DNA from: Geminicoccaceae bacterium | Lineage (GTDB): Bacteria > Pseudomonadota > Alphaproteobacteria > Geminicoccales > Geminicoccaceae | DNA: 64,000 bases | Reading direction: 5' to 3' | Assembly: GCA_028285265.1 (NCBI GenBank) | Contig: JANQPX010000018.1 | Span: 1 to 64,000 of the forward strand | Part shown: piece after piece, positions 56,065 to 64,000 of the stretch | Layout of the letters: each line of letters starts with the position of its first letter | Position numbering within the stretch: position 1 is the first letter of the stretch | Position numbers and translations under genes: made by a program | The notes under the pieces: model-generated | Database searches by the model: none | What the model was told of the DNA's origin: nothing | Seen by the model: only the letters and a program-made list of their open reading frames with translations

Positions 56065-56634
56065 TTATAACTCCTCAAAGGGAGTTGTCAGGCCGTCGGG
56101 TATCGTTTCGAAACGTTCCGGCCATGCTGGCTCTGTCCAATGGGGCGTGTCGATAATCCACGGACGGATGTCGGCCGGAACATCGTCGAATGAAAACTCG
56201 GTTTGTATGTCCAGATCGGATGCAAAGGCAGCGAGATTCCGAAGTTCCTCTCCGGACAAGCCAATCTGGTATCCAAGCTCCAAATATTGCAGTGACAGCA
56301 TGGCCGATGCGCCCGCCCACATGGCTGCGGCGAAAACCATGGGATCGATATCTCTTCCATCAGGCGGAGCATCAAGCGGCAGGGCGGCACGGCCACCAAT
56401 GCCATTGACGCTATGGCAAATGACACATCCTTTGCCCACGAACAGCTCTTTGCCCGACTGTGGGTCGCCGACGATCCAACCGGTATCAACGACGGCGTCA
56501 TTGGCCGGAGCGATTCGATAATCGGTCGCCTTTAGGCAAGAGGTCAGAGCCAACGCTAACGCAATTGCGCCAGCGACACGTCCCCCCAAACGCTGAACAC
56601 TGCTGTCGAGACGCCCAAATGAGCCCCGCGCCAT
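56065..56634 (-). CDS. c-type cytochrome, probable lipoprotein
   Basis: 189 residues with GGAGG five bases before the ATG. The leader ends in LALALTSC, a plausible lipobox, so the protein may be membrane-anchored. The single heme site is CVICH in GKGCVICHSVNGIGGRAALP. The C-terminal part PADIRPWIIDTPHWTEPAWP is unusual. A perfect FixK/FNR box lies 94-107 bases upstream. Confidence 0.88.
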   Translation of the reverse strand: MARGSFGRLDSSVQRLGGRVAGAIALALALTSCLKATDYRIAPANDAVVDTGWIVGDPQSGKELFVGKGCVICHSVNGIGGRAALPLDAPPDGRDIDPMVFAAAMWAGASAMLSLQYLELGYQIGLSGEELRNLAAFASDLDIQTEFSFDDVPADIRPWIIDTPHWTEPAWPERFETIPDGLTTPFEEL

Positions 56635-56727
56635 CTGAACCTCCAGAGGCTATGAAGAAGGAAAGGCCACATGGCCAACTATCCTAGTCGGTCCTGGATA
56701 TCTAGTCGGATGGTACATTGCTCTGAC

Positions 56728-56741
56728 TTGATAGAGATCAA
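56728..56741 (-). promoter_or_regulatory. FixK/FNR box (perfect)
   Basis: TTGATAGAGATCAA is a perfect match to TTGAT-N4-ATCAA. Its centre is 100 bases upstream of the lipoprotein cytochrome start, in a 319-base gap (56635-56953) that otherwise holds only a weak 99-codon minus-strand frame with no recognisable motif. Confidence 0.75.
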
Positions 56742-56953
56742 CGACTTGCACATTTCCTCTCATCTGTGACTTGTGGCCTTTCTGAAACCCAAGATCGGTA
56801 ACAAAAAGATCGGCCATCCGGTCTAATTGCTGCGATTGAATCATCAAATACAGGCCAATCGCCATCGACATGAAGCTTGTCTCAAGCTTCTCAAGGATTT
56901 TGGCTTGAGCGATGCCGCCATTGTGCACGTCCTGAGGAATCGTCGACAAGACG

Positions 56954-58162
56954 TCAGGGCGTCACATGCGTTGTAGCCATTTCTAAATGCAGCTCCTGTC
57001 CAGTATAGGGATGGTCCCTAGCCAGATCCTCATCGAGTTCGATTCCGAGTCCAGGTTCATTCGGAGGGATCACATAACCGTCGTCCCAACGGATTGGCGA
57101 CTTGAGGAAACTACCATAGGGACCGTCGAACGTGCCGATCGCTTCCAGAATCAAAAAGTTCGGGCTGCATGTCGCAATTTGAATGTTGGCGGCGGCAACG
57201 ACCGGACCACAATAGAGATGCGGCGCAATCTGCGCTGATCGAGCCTCTGCCATCGACGCGATTTTCTTGCCTTCGAGCAGCCCGCCGACCCGTCCGAGAT
57301 TCATTTGCAGAATCGAGGCTCCCCCCGTTTCCAGGACACGGGCGAATTCATGCTTTGTGCATAAACGCTCTCCCGTGGCCACGGGGATCGACGTGAAGGC
57401 GGCGACTTCAGCCATATCGGATGGGTTTTCCGGTGAGATTGGCTCCTCGAACCAGAGTGGCTCATAAGGCTCCAAACGTTTCGCCAGCCTCTTTGCACCA
57501 GAGACCGTGAATTGACCGTGGGTGCCAAACAGAATATCCGCACGGCTCCCAACAGCCTCACGGATGCGTCGACAAAACATCTCCGAGCGCACCATATCTT
57601 CCATGCGCGGCTGATGGCCGTCGAAGATGGTGTAAGGACCAGCGGGATCAAATTTGACAGCGGTGAAACCCATCTCGATTGCCACAGCTGCTACTTCAGC
57701 AGCTAAGTCTGGATCATTGTAAACATTCGGCAGCGAGGGATCCGGATACACGTCGCCCGATGGAGGGTAGAGATAGGTGTAACTGCGTAGCCGTTCATGA
57801 GCCTTGCCACCAAGCAGCTGGTACACAGGCTGATTGGCTGCCTTACCGATAATATCCCAACAGGCCATCTCGAGCCCGCTTACCACACCCATCACGGTGA
57901 TGTCGGGACGCAGGCTGTAGCCAGCGCCATAGGCGTGGCGCCACATCCGCTCAATGGCATGGGGATCACTCCCCTCGAATGATCTTGCGAAACAGTCTTT
58001 AGCCAGCTCGGCAATGAGATGCGGATTGAACGTGGCATTGTAGATCTCGCCAACGCCCGTGATTCCGCAGGCCGTCGTCAACTTAAGGAAAATGAAATAC
58101 CGACCGCCGTGACGTGGCGGCGGATTGCCCACAACGAAGGTTTCGATGGTTTCGAGTTTCAT
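56954..58162 (-). CDS. Mandelate racemase/muconate lactonizing enzyme family protein
   Basis: 402 residues of the enolase superfamily: an alpha+beta capping domain (about 1-125) and a TIM-barrel domain. The visible active-site elements are TAVKFDPAGP (Lys region), LFGTHGQF where a metal-binding Asp is usual, WFEEP and VATGERL (metal-binding Glu residues). The GTHGQ variant is like that of 3,6-anhydrogalactonate cycloisomerases and related sugar-acid enzymes, so a role in a sugar-acid pathway is suggested. The exact substrate is unknown. It stands alone. Confidence 0.88.
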   Translation of the reverse strand: MKLETIETFVVGNPPPRHGGRYFIFLKLTTACGITGVGEIYNATFNPHLIAELAKDCFARSFEGSDPHAIERMWRHAYGAGYSLRPDITVMGVVSGLEMACWDIIGKAANQPVYQLLGGKAHERLRSYTYLYPPSGDVYPDPSLPNVYNDPDLAAEVAAVAIEMGFTAVKFDPAGPYTIFDGHQPRMEDMVRSEMFCRRIREAVGSRADILFGTHGQFTVSGAKRLAKRLEPYEPLWFEEPISPENPSDMAEVAAFTSIPVATGERLCTKHEFARVLETGGASILQMNLGRVGGLLEGKKIASMAEARSAQIAPHLYCGPVVAAANIQIATCSPNFLILEAIGTFDGPYGSFLKSPIRWDDGYVIPPNEPGLGIELDEDLARDHPYTGQELHLEMATTHVTP

Positions 58163-58488
58163 GTGTATAATTTCCCCGATTGCCTATGTGACAAACCATT
58201 GGCGTCCTTAAGACCATGCCTGGAATGACTTGACCAGCATTGCGTCGCAGGCATGCGTCAAGGCCAGCGTCACGATGCGAGTTTGAAGCGTCGGCGACGA
58301 GCCTTAGTGGGATGACGAAGGCAACAAAGACAGCTGCCCCAGGATCATCGATTGGCATTCTTGGCGTTTCTTAACCCGTTGTAATCGTTATTATCGATGG
58401 CTGTTGCGACGCTGATCTTGAACTGCTCAAGCTTCGATCCCACCTCGTTAATGACGCAACCAATCAACACTAAGAGAGGAGCAAGTCG
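58163..58488. promoter_or_regulatory. Divergent intergenic region
   Basis: These 326 bases separate the enolase-superfamily gene and the OmpA-like gene, which point away from each other, so both promoters should be present. No clear operator was found. Confidence 0.35.
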
Positions 58489-59040
58489 ATGAAACGCCCG
58501 CTCTCTGCTTGGTCGCTTGCGAGCACCATCGTGATACTCGCTTCGATACAGACTGCCGCGGCCCACGATCGAGGCACCATGTGTAATGGAATTCTGGACG
58601 GCAACGGTCAGCCGGTGCTGCAGTCGGATGGCGACATCGTTCTTTATGCCGGAAGTACACCTTGTCCGCCTGAGCTCATTGAAAGAGCTGAAGTTGCTGA
58701 AACCGAAGCCATCAACGAAACGGTTTATTTCGATTTCGACGTCGCCACCCCGAATGCTGACGGCGCCAGTGCCATCCAGCAACTTATTGACAGCCTCAAC
58801 GGTGAAAGCCCGAGCAGTGTTACGGTCGCAGGCCATACGGATCGCGCTGGAAGCGAGGCTTACAATCAACGTCTTTCAGAGCAGCGCGCCAATAGTGTCG
58901 CCCGTGCACTTATCGACGGTGGCGTTCCGTCTTCGGTCGTGACCGAGGAGGCCTTCGGCGAAACCGATCTTGCCGTGCCTACTGAAGATGGCGTCCGCGA
59001 GTCTAGAAACCGACGTGCTGAGATTGATATCGTCTTCTAG
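58489..59040 (+). CDS. OmpA-family protein
   Basis: 183 residues with GAGAGGAG before the ATG and a signal peptide ending near TAAA at residue 25. A short Cys-containing N-terminal part is followed by an OmpA peptidoglycan-binding domain with VYFDFDVATPNADGASAIQQ, TVAGHTDRAGSEAYNQRLSE and SRNRRAEIDI. It is probably a periplasmic protein holding to the cell wall. A strong hairpin lies about 35 bases beyond its stop. Confidence 0.92.
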   Translation: MKRPLSAWSLASTIVILASIQTAAAHDRGTMCNGILDGNGQPVLQSDGDIVLYAGSTPCPPELIERAEVAETEAINETVYFDFDVATPNADGASAIQQLIDSLNGESPSSVTVAGHTDRAGSEAYNQRLSEQRANSVARALIDGGVPSSVVTEEAFGETDLAVPTEDGVRESRNRRAEIDIVF

Positions 59041-59074
59041 ACGAAGCTTGACGGCATTTTAGCCGTTGACCGAT

Positions 59075-59106
59075 GCTGGCTGGCCTCATCCGGAAGGCCA
59101 GTCAGC
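59075..59106 (+). terminator. Hairpin downstream of the OmpA-like gene
   Basis: GCTGGCTGGCCT (59075-59086) pairs with AGGCCAGTCAGC (59095-59106) with one G-T pair around an eight-base loop. It is not followed by a T-tract, so it may terminate weakly or stabilise the mRNA end. Confidence 0.5.
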
Positions 59107-60294
59107 AGCTCCCCAGAATAGCTAAGCAGTCTCCTACTTCCATCCATTTGGATGAAGACGGCTAGACTAATCCTGCCGGCCAGAGCACCGACCTTTCCAA
59201 GGTCGTGGAAAGCGGACAGGTCTACGTCCACCGATCCAACGGATTCTCAACCTTCTTCGATATGATTGCGGATTTGCGTACGCAGATTTATGAGGTCATC
59301 GCTAACGACAGCCCGCGCGCGGTCGAGAGTGGTCACCGTTTCATGGCCCGGTATAAGAAGCGCGAAGCAGGGTATTCTGGCCAGGCTCGCACATTACAAA
59401 ATGACAGTAGACAGAATCAGAAATGTATATGATGCGCTTGTAATCAAAACTTTATCAAATGATGTTAAATCAGAATCCCCGCCGACAAAAATGAATGAAA
59501 GAAAACTAAGCGGCATCTCGAGGATATTCATTCCACGGACTATGTTCAAAATACCGGATTTCGGTCGAAATAGTGTCGTTATCATCCATATATCAATTAT
59601 CCATTCGATAAATATAAATAGCCACGTAACCGGCCATAAAATTTCATATTCCATTATGTTTCTTTTTTCGTTGTTTCTCATATTAATTTGGCGACATTCG
59701 ATAATATCGTCAATTGTGCAAAAATTGATTAGTCTGCCTTCGATTAATCGTCAAAGTTACTTCGACCGTGAAAGATGTTCTCGCCCCCATCCATTGTCAT
59801 TTGGTTTATCACGATCGGTTCCCTCGCATAATTGATCGTATTCTTCGAAGGTTGCTGCATCCTGGCCAATGACAAAGAGTTGGCTGGTGATGAATTCGTG
59901 TTGGTTTTCATCATCATGCCGGTCTGTTTCTGAGTGGGTACAGCCTATTAGGAACTGACCTAGCAGCGGTGGGACCATTTCAGAGCACCCAGGCGGATCA
60001 TGAGCGATCGGCACCGCCTAGCCCGATATTGGCATACTTGATGCCGCGACAGGCTTTGAAAACTCTTTGCTAGGATGATCGACTTCATCCATCGACTGAG
60101 GCCAAAAGAAACACCATCATTGCCCCTGCTTATCGAGAAGTCGTTTTAGGGAGACCTTAGCCGGGCCCCTTCCCGCTTATCGACACCCTCATGTGGTATC
60201 CGATCGTTCATCAGCCTTAAGGCGCTCCGTAACGGCGGCCAATCAGATAGCGAGGCCATAGGCAGGAACGCTCAGACTTGGCAAGACTGTTAGG
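59107..60294. other. Gene-poor, partly AT-rich stretch
   Basis: No gene is supported. About 59390-59760 is clearly more AT-rich than the rest of the window and is open in one frame on each strand (plus 59266-59835; minus 59394-59681). The minus-strand frame has a hydrophobic patch, but neither frame has a family match or ribosome-binding site. The rest shows no motif. This may be acquired DNA or a decayed gene. Confidence 0.45.
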
Positions 60295-61050
60295 CTAGTC
60301 CACAAATTTTCTAGCCAAGTAAAATCCATAGCTAACGTATGCTGAGAACCGCTCATAGAGGCTGATTTCCACTCTTTCCGCCTCGACCACGGCTTGAGCA
60401 GCTTCGGACTCATCATGTCGCTCGAGGAATGCGTCGAACCGTCGTTGCATAGGCCGATAATAATTGTCCATCCAGGATGTCTCTGGCAGCGGGAAATAGC
60501 CAATCGGCGAATAGCCATGGGCTTCCAGCAGGGCCAACTTGGCAGAGGCTGTCGCGACCTCGGGGTAGACGCGCTTCCAATGATCGTCTAGCTCAAGCGG
60601 CCTCTCTTCGGTCAACCAGGTCAGTTCAGAGACGGCAAGAATACCACCTGGTCGCAGGAAGGGTCGCCACGCTTGAATTCCGTTTTCAAAGCCGATGTTG
60701 TAGATGGCTCCTTCTGACCAGATGGCGTCAAACATGTTTCCATCGAAAGGCAAATCCTCCATCGAAGCAGCAAGGGTTTTGATCTTTGCAGCCGCGCCCT
60801 CATTGACGGCACGCTGCTCGAGTTCGGTCAAAAAATCAGGCAACAAATCTACAGCCGTGATGACCGCATCGAGTTCTTTCGCCAATACGAGTGTCGAAGC
60901 ACCCGTTCCGCAACCAATATCAGCAATTCTTAGCTTCTTTCCCTGCGTCAGACCTGACAACTTGATTGCCTGGGCGGTCTCGACGTCACCCCCTGGACCT
61001 TGCCGAGATGCATTGCGGTGAAGATCAATCAGGAGTGCTAGGTCATCCAT
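60295..61050 (-). CDS. SAM-dependent methyltransferase
   Basis: 251 residues from MDDLALLIDL at 61050; the frame is open to 61323, but the added N-terminus has no domain similarity. Motif I is LRIADIGCGTGASTLVLA, the acidic end of strand beta-2 is AVDLLP, and motif post-I includes MEDLPFDGNMFDAIWSEGA. This is the class I Rossmann-fold pattern (UbiE-like). The C-terminal region with YYRPMQRRFDAFLERH may determine the substrate, which is unknown. Confidence 0.88.
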   Translation of the reverse strand: MDDLALLIDLHRNASRQGPGGDVETAQAIKLSGLTQGKKLRIADIGCGTGASTLVLAKELDAVITAVDLLPDFLTELEQRAVNEGAAAKIKTLAASMEDLPFDGNMFDAIWSEGAIYNIGFENGIQAWRPFLRPGGILAVSELTWLTEERPLELDDHWKRVYPEVATASAKLALLEAHGYSPIGYFPLPETSWMDNYYRPMQRRFDAFLERHDESEAAQAVVEAERVEISLYERFSAYVSYGFYLARKFVD

Positions 61051-61723
61051 GCGACAACTCGTTACGATCGGGCCTACAATTTCGAGTGGACGGCACACTA
61101 TCGCTGCTCGACACAGCCTGCAATGGGACCAAGTTAGGCTGGTCGACGCCAACCCACCGCTGCCTTGCGCCCCCGTCAATAGAACAACAGAGACATTGGT
61201 TTCCTTCGAAGCGACCGCTACCCAACGAAGCCTAGAAGTTTGACGCCAGCATCGTAGCCAGTCGGAACGACATCGGGCCCATCTTCGTACTATGCGAGAA
61301 GATTTAGATCCGAGCGAACGCATAGAGGCGTGATCTGACCGGGATGGTCAAGACGACTGAACAGGTCCGCCGCCGCCGCCAATCTCGCGAAGGAATATCC
61401 GAAAGGCGCTCAGCAAGCGTATCCCATGCATTGCTTCAGACACCCCAATCGATTCGTCTGCGAGCTGGCCTCCTAAGGCAACCTGATAGCGACACGAAGA
61501 TGGTCGAAACTCTCAAGAACTCGGAGACCGCACGTCGATGGCGCTCCGTTGGTGGCCCGGACGCACCGAGCAAACGATGTCGGTCTTGTTACACAGCACA
61601 ACGGCTGCTCAATGTGGGTTTGACCGCGCGCCCCACCGTAAGGATGAATTAATATGCAATAAAAGCCATCGCTCAGGTGTCCAAGGGAATTGTGTGCAGC
61701 TCTTCGGATACCGGGGGTGATGG
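61051..61723. other. Gene-poor region
   Basis: These 673 bases between the methyltransferase and TauE/SafE genes contain the open extension of the methyltransferase frame and other short frames with no recognisable content. A CCG-rich run lies at about 61368-61380. They must include the promoters of both flanking, divergent genes. Confidence 0.4.
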
Positions 61724-62845
61724 ATGGATTTTCTAGATCCGCTTTGGTTTGCTCCGCCAGGCATGTCTGCCGAGTCGGCAGGGTTCCTCATCTTCTGCAG
61801 TGCCCTGACATCACTGTTAACAGCCACGGCTGGTGTCGGTGGCGGCGTTCTTCTGTTCGCGATCATGGCATGGCTCATGCCCTTAACAGCTGTGATCCCT
61901 GTTCATGGGGCAGTCCAAATCGGCTCGAATGTCGGACGATTGCTGATCATGGCGCGCAGTGTGCAGATTCCGATCCTCCTCCCCTTCTTGGGCGGGAGCG
62001 CCATTGGAGGCGCCTTGGGTGCGGTTGTGGTCGTGCAGTTACCTCCAACAGCGATGCAGATTGCCCTTGGTGGCTTCATTCTCTGGATGGCGTGGATGAA
62101 GCCACCGACAATGGCTGTGGGTCGCTCCACAATGGCCCTCTCCGGGCTCGTCGTCACCTTCCTTACGATGTTCTTCGGCGCCACCGCTCCGTTAATTGCT
62201 GCCGTGTTAAAGTTGCTGCAACTGGATCGCCTCTCCTTCGTCGCAACGCAGTCGGCGTGTGTCGTCGCTCAGCATGCTATCAAAGTACTGGCATTCGGCT
62301 TCATTGGCTTTGCCTTTGCGCCTTATCTGCCCCTCATCATTGTCATGATCGGCGCAGGTTTCATTGGCACGATTCTTGGCACCCACGTTCTCCACAAGAT
62401 CGCCGATCAGCGCTTCCACGTCGTCTTGAGTTGCGTCCTGACTGTTCTCGCTTCGACTTTGCTTGCCAAAGGGACCATCACACTGATCAATGCTGCCGGC
62501 GTATCGCGAGATGCGATGGCACAATCGACCAAAAGTGATAAGGCGGCGGAACATCAAATGGCGCTCCTATCAGACGTCATCGTCGACGAGAAGCATTCAG
62601 ATGACCTTGAACCTCTCACCACGTGGGAAATCGCCAATAATTGGCTAAGAAAGGACATTCAAAAGACCCAATCTGCCCTTTACTTGGCAGATCGTCGGAC
62701 ACGTGAACTCGTTGAAAGAGCGATGGAGGACAGTCAAAGGATAACGACCCTTGAAAGAGACTTTGATGTGGCTCGAGAGCAACTTGTTGGACTACGCCGA
62801 CAGCTGAACGATCTCACGCCTCCGAAACTGATGTCCTCCCCTTAG
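61724..62845 (+). CDS. TauE/SafE-family permease with cytoplasmic tail
   Basis: 373 residues. The first 265 form about eight membrane helices with the family repeats TSLLTATAGVGGGVLLFAIM and TFLTMFFGATAPLIAAVLKL. TSUP proteins carry sulfite, sulfonates or related anions. Unusually, about 100 residues follow the last helix, including a charged helical region (EKHSDDLEPLTTWEIANNWL and RRTRELVERAMEDSQR) likely to be coiled coil. This is longer than usual for the family and may be a regulatory or docking tail. Confidence 0.87.
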   Translation: MDFLDPLWFAPPGMSAESAGFLIFCSALTSLLTATAGVGGGVLLFAIMAWLMPLTAVIPVHGAVQIGSNVGRLLIMARSVQIPILLPFLGGSAIGGALGAVVVVQLPPTAMQIALGGFILWMAWMKPPTMAVGRSTMALSGLVVTFLTMFFGATAPLIAAVLKLLQLDRLSFVATQSACVVAQHAIKVLAFGFIGFAFAPYLPLIIVMIGAGFIGTILGTHVLHKIADQRFHVVLSCVLTVLASTLLAKGTITLINAAGVSRDAMAQSTKSDKAAEHQMALLSDVIVDEKHSDDLEPLTTWEIANNWLRKDIQKTQSALYLADRRTRELVERAMEDSQRITTLERDFDVAREQLVGLRRQLNDLTPPKLMSSP

Positions 62846-63197
62846 TCGGATCATGACCAGAAATCATAAAAAGAATGGGCCATTGGGTAAGCTTTGGCAG
62901 AGGCTATTACGTGACACACTTCGCAAGTACACGCGGTTGCCAATCTTCATCCAAAGGGGCATGCCTCGACATCAGACTGGATCAAACGTTGAAAGCGTGA
63001 CGCAAGTGCAGCGACCGCATGTTGACCACAGGAACACTGTCCCAATCATGCCACGACGACAAATTGATGCTCAATAAAACCATAGGATGTGCATCTCTCT
63101 TCTTTTTCAATCTAATACTTTAATTTTCGCATTGATTAACTGACGCTCAATGAACAAACAGTAAGTCTAGAAGCGATGCTGTCGATGGAACAATGCG
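62846..63197. other. Intergenic region, no supported gene
   Basis: A 74-codon plus-strand frame at 62853-63077 has no family features. About 63080-63170 is AT-rich, and may contain the promoter of the following PAS-GGDEF gene. Confidence 0.4.
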
Positions 63198-64000
63198 TTG
63201 GACATCGTAACTCTTCTTACGGGACCCGCTTTTTGGACCGGAATCGCTTTGACCCTAATGGTTGGGGTCATGGCCGTTTTTCAGCGTCGATTGGCGGCGA
63301 AGCAGCGCTCGACTGCGCCTGGCCAGAGGGCGATCGGTGACGATCGCACCGTCCTCGAGATGATTGTCGAGCACGCCAACGACGGCATCGTTGTGCAGGA
63401 TGTCTTCGGCAGGATCGAGTGGTCAAATCCAGCCTATAGTCGGATCACAGGTTTCAGCGCCGAGGAGATCCTTGGTCGCCGACCGCAGGAATTCGTTCTG
63501 CCTGATGACGTCAAGCCAAGCGACGAAGAAATCGCTTCCTTTCGTTACGACATCTCTTCGGGCATCCTTGATTCTTATGAGATCGTTCGCAATGTGCGTA
63601 AATCAGGTGAAACGTTCTGGATACAATTGAGTTTTGCCGTGGTCGGCAAAGAAGGCGATCCCAACCTCAAGGTCATCGTGATCTGTCGCGATGTTACGGA
63701 ACAGAATGAACGTGAAGAGGCCCTCAAGAAGGCCAAACATGAGGTTGAACATTTGGCACGTCATGATGTCCTGACGGGTCTCGCAAACCGGATCCAGCTC
63801 GCAGAGTTTCTCCACAAGAATCTCCAAGAGCAGCGAGAGAGGATTGGCCTACTCCATATCGACTTGGATCGTTTCAAGGCAGTCAACGACACGCTTGGCC
63901 ATGCCGCAGGTGACGCCATCCTCGTGCACGCCGGCGATATCATGCGATCGCTCGTGCGCAGTAACGACCTTGTGTCACGTGTTGGCGGCGATGAGTTCGT
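63198..64000 (+). CDS. PAS-GGDEF diguanylate cyclase (cut by window end)
   Basis: The frame after the TAG at 63168 opens with a TTG start at 63198 and reads one transmembrane helix (about 5-25, with LTGPAFWTGIALTLMVGVMA). A PAS domain follows (VEHANDGIVVQDVFGRIEWS, then GFSAEEILGRRPQEFVLPDD), then PAC-like FWIQLSFAVVGKEG, a short coiled coil and a GGDEF domain starting HDVLTGLANRIQLAEFLHK. The sequence ends at VGGDEFV, the catalytic motif itself. It should make c-di-GMP; an EAL domain beyond the window end cannot be excluded. ATG at 63258 is an alternative start but would omit most of the helix. Confidence 0.85.
   Translation, partial: MDIVTLLTGPAFWTGIALTLMVGVMAVFQRRLAAKQRSTAPGQRAIGDDRTVLEMIVEHANDGIVVQDVFGRIEWSNPAYSRITGFSAEEILGRRPQEFVLPDDVKPSDEEIASFRYDISSGILDSYEIVRNVRKSGETFWIQLSFAVVGKEGDPNLKVIVICRDVTEQNEREEALKKAKHEVEHLARHDVLTGLANRIQLAEFLHKNLQEQRERIGLLHIDLDRFKAVNDTLGHAAGDAILVHAGDIMRSLVRSNDLVSRVGGDEF

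Noticed and set aside
59266..59835. A 189-codon plus-strand frame
   Set aside because: It runs through an AT-rich patch with Ile/Ser-rich sequence, no ribosome-binding site and no recognisable domain.
61051..61323. N-terminal extension of the methyltransferase by 91 residues
   Set aside because: The added sequence is Arg/Cys/Ser-rich with no domain similarity, and the conserved protein starts at the ATG at 61050.
62853..63077. A 74-codon plus-strand frame after the permease gene
   Set aside because: It lacks similarity and a convincing ribosome-binding site; basic composition suggests a chance frame.

Overview
This 64 kb window reads as chromosomal DNA of an alphaproteobacterium, probably from a Rhizobiales-like or Rhodospirillales-like lineage. 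The assignment rests on the gene families seen (PedF-type cytochrome c-550, CyaC-like redox cyclase, DUF1684/DUF427 pairs, ECF41 sigma factor, CbpA/CbpM, FixK/FNR-type boxes) and on a base composition that looks to be in the mid-50s % GC. No rRNA or tRNA genes, CRISPR arrays or complete insertion sequences were seen. The only mobility gene is a lone tyrosine recombinase. About 57 genes or gene remnants are supported.

Layout, 0-13 kb: the window opens inside an acetyl-CoA synthetase gene, followed by a PedF-like cytochrome c, a Sel1-like secreted protein, a DUF3617 protein and the tyrosine recombinase. Next comes a thiol/quinone detoxification cluster of two paralogous glutathionyl-hydroquinone-reductase-type proteins around a hemerythrin, with a divergent LysR regulator. 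A decayed alpha/beta hydrolase gene and an unrecognised 863-residue repeat protein follow. 13-18 kb: a six-gene minus-strand operon (SDR, Tat-exported haloalkane dehalogenase, SRPBCC, DUF427, DUF1684, 3-methyladenine glycosylase) faces a LysR gene. Its first gene is frameshifted by an 8-bp tandem duplication. 18-29 kb: secreted cupin, lipoprotein hydrolase, a small secreted protein, a secreted TAP-like hydrolase, an orphan sensor kinase, a 1.35 kb gene-poor stretch with a perfect palindrome, a Gly-rich membrane protein and an Asp/Asn beta-hydroxylase.

28-41 kb: LysR facing GST-NTF2-tautomerase, then carboxymuconolactone decarboxylase-ECF41 sigma-RidA behind a near-consensus ECF41 promoter. 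These are followed by a PstS/OmpA fusion, an orphan TRAP binding protein, IclR, a small membrane protein, and LysR facing a permease. 40-57 kb: a stress and low-oxygen island. It holds a ferredoxin-linked adenylate cyclase, a tightly coupled HlyD-RbbA-permease-P-type ATPase operon, three c-type cytochromes, a universal stress protein, CbpA/CbpM, a VIT1-type transporter, Hsp20 and a phasin. Six TTGAT-N4-ATCAA-type boxes (three perfect, three with one mismatch) sit in its intergenic regions, which suggests one FixK/FNR regulon. This is the strongest system-level signal in the window.

57-64 kb: an enolase-superfamily enzyme, an OmpA-like protein, an AT-rich gene-poor stretch, a methyltransferase, a TauE/SafE permease with a long cytoplasmic tail, and the start of a PAS-GGDEF protein cut by the window edge exactly at its GGDEF motif. 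All functional statements are inferred by eye from sequence motifs; no database search was run.
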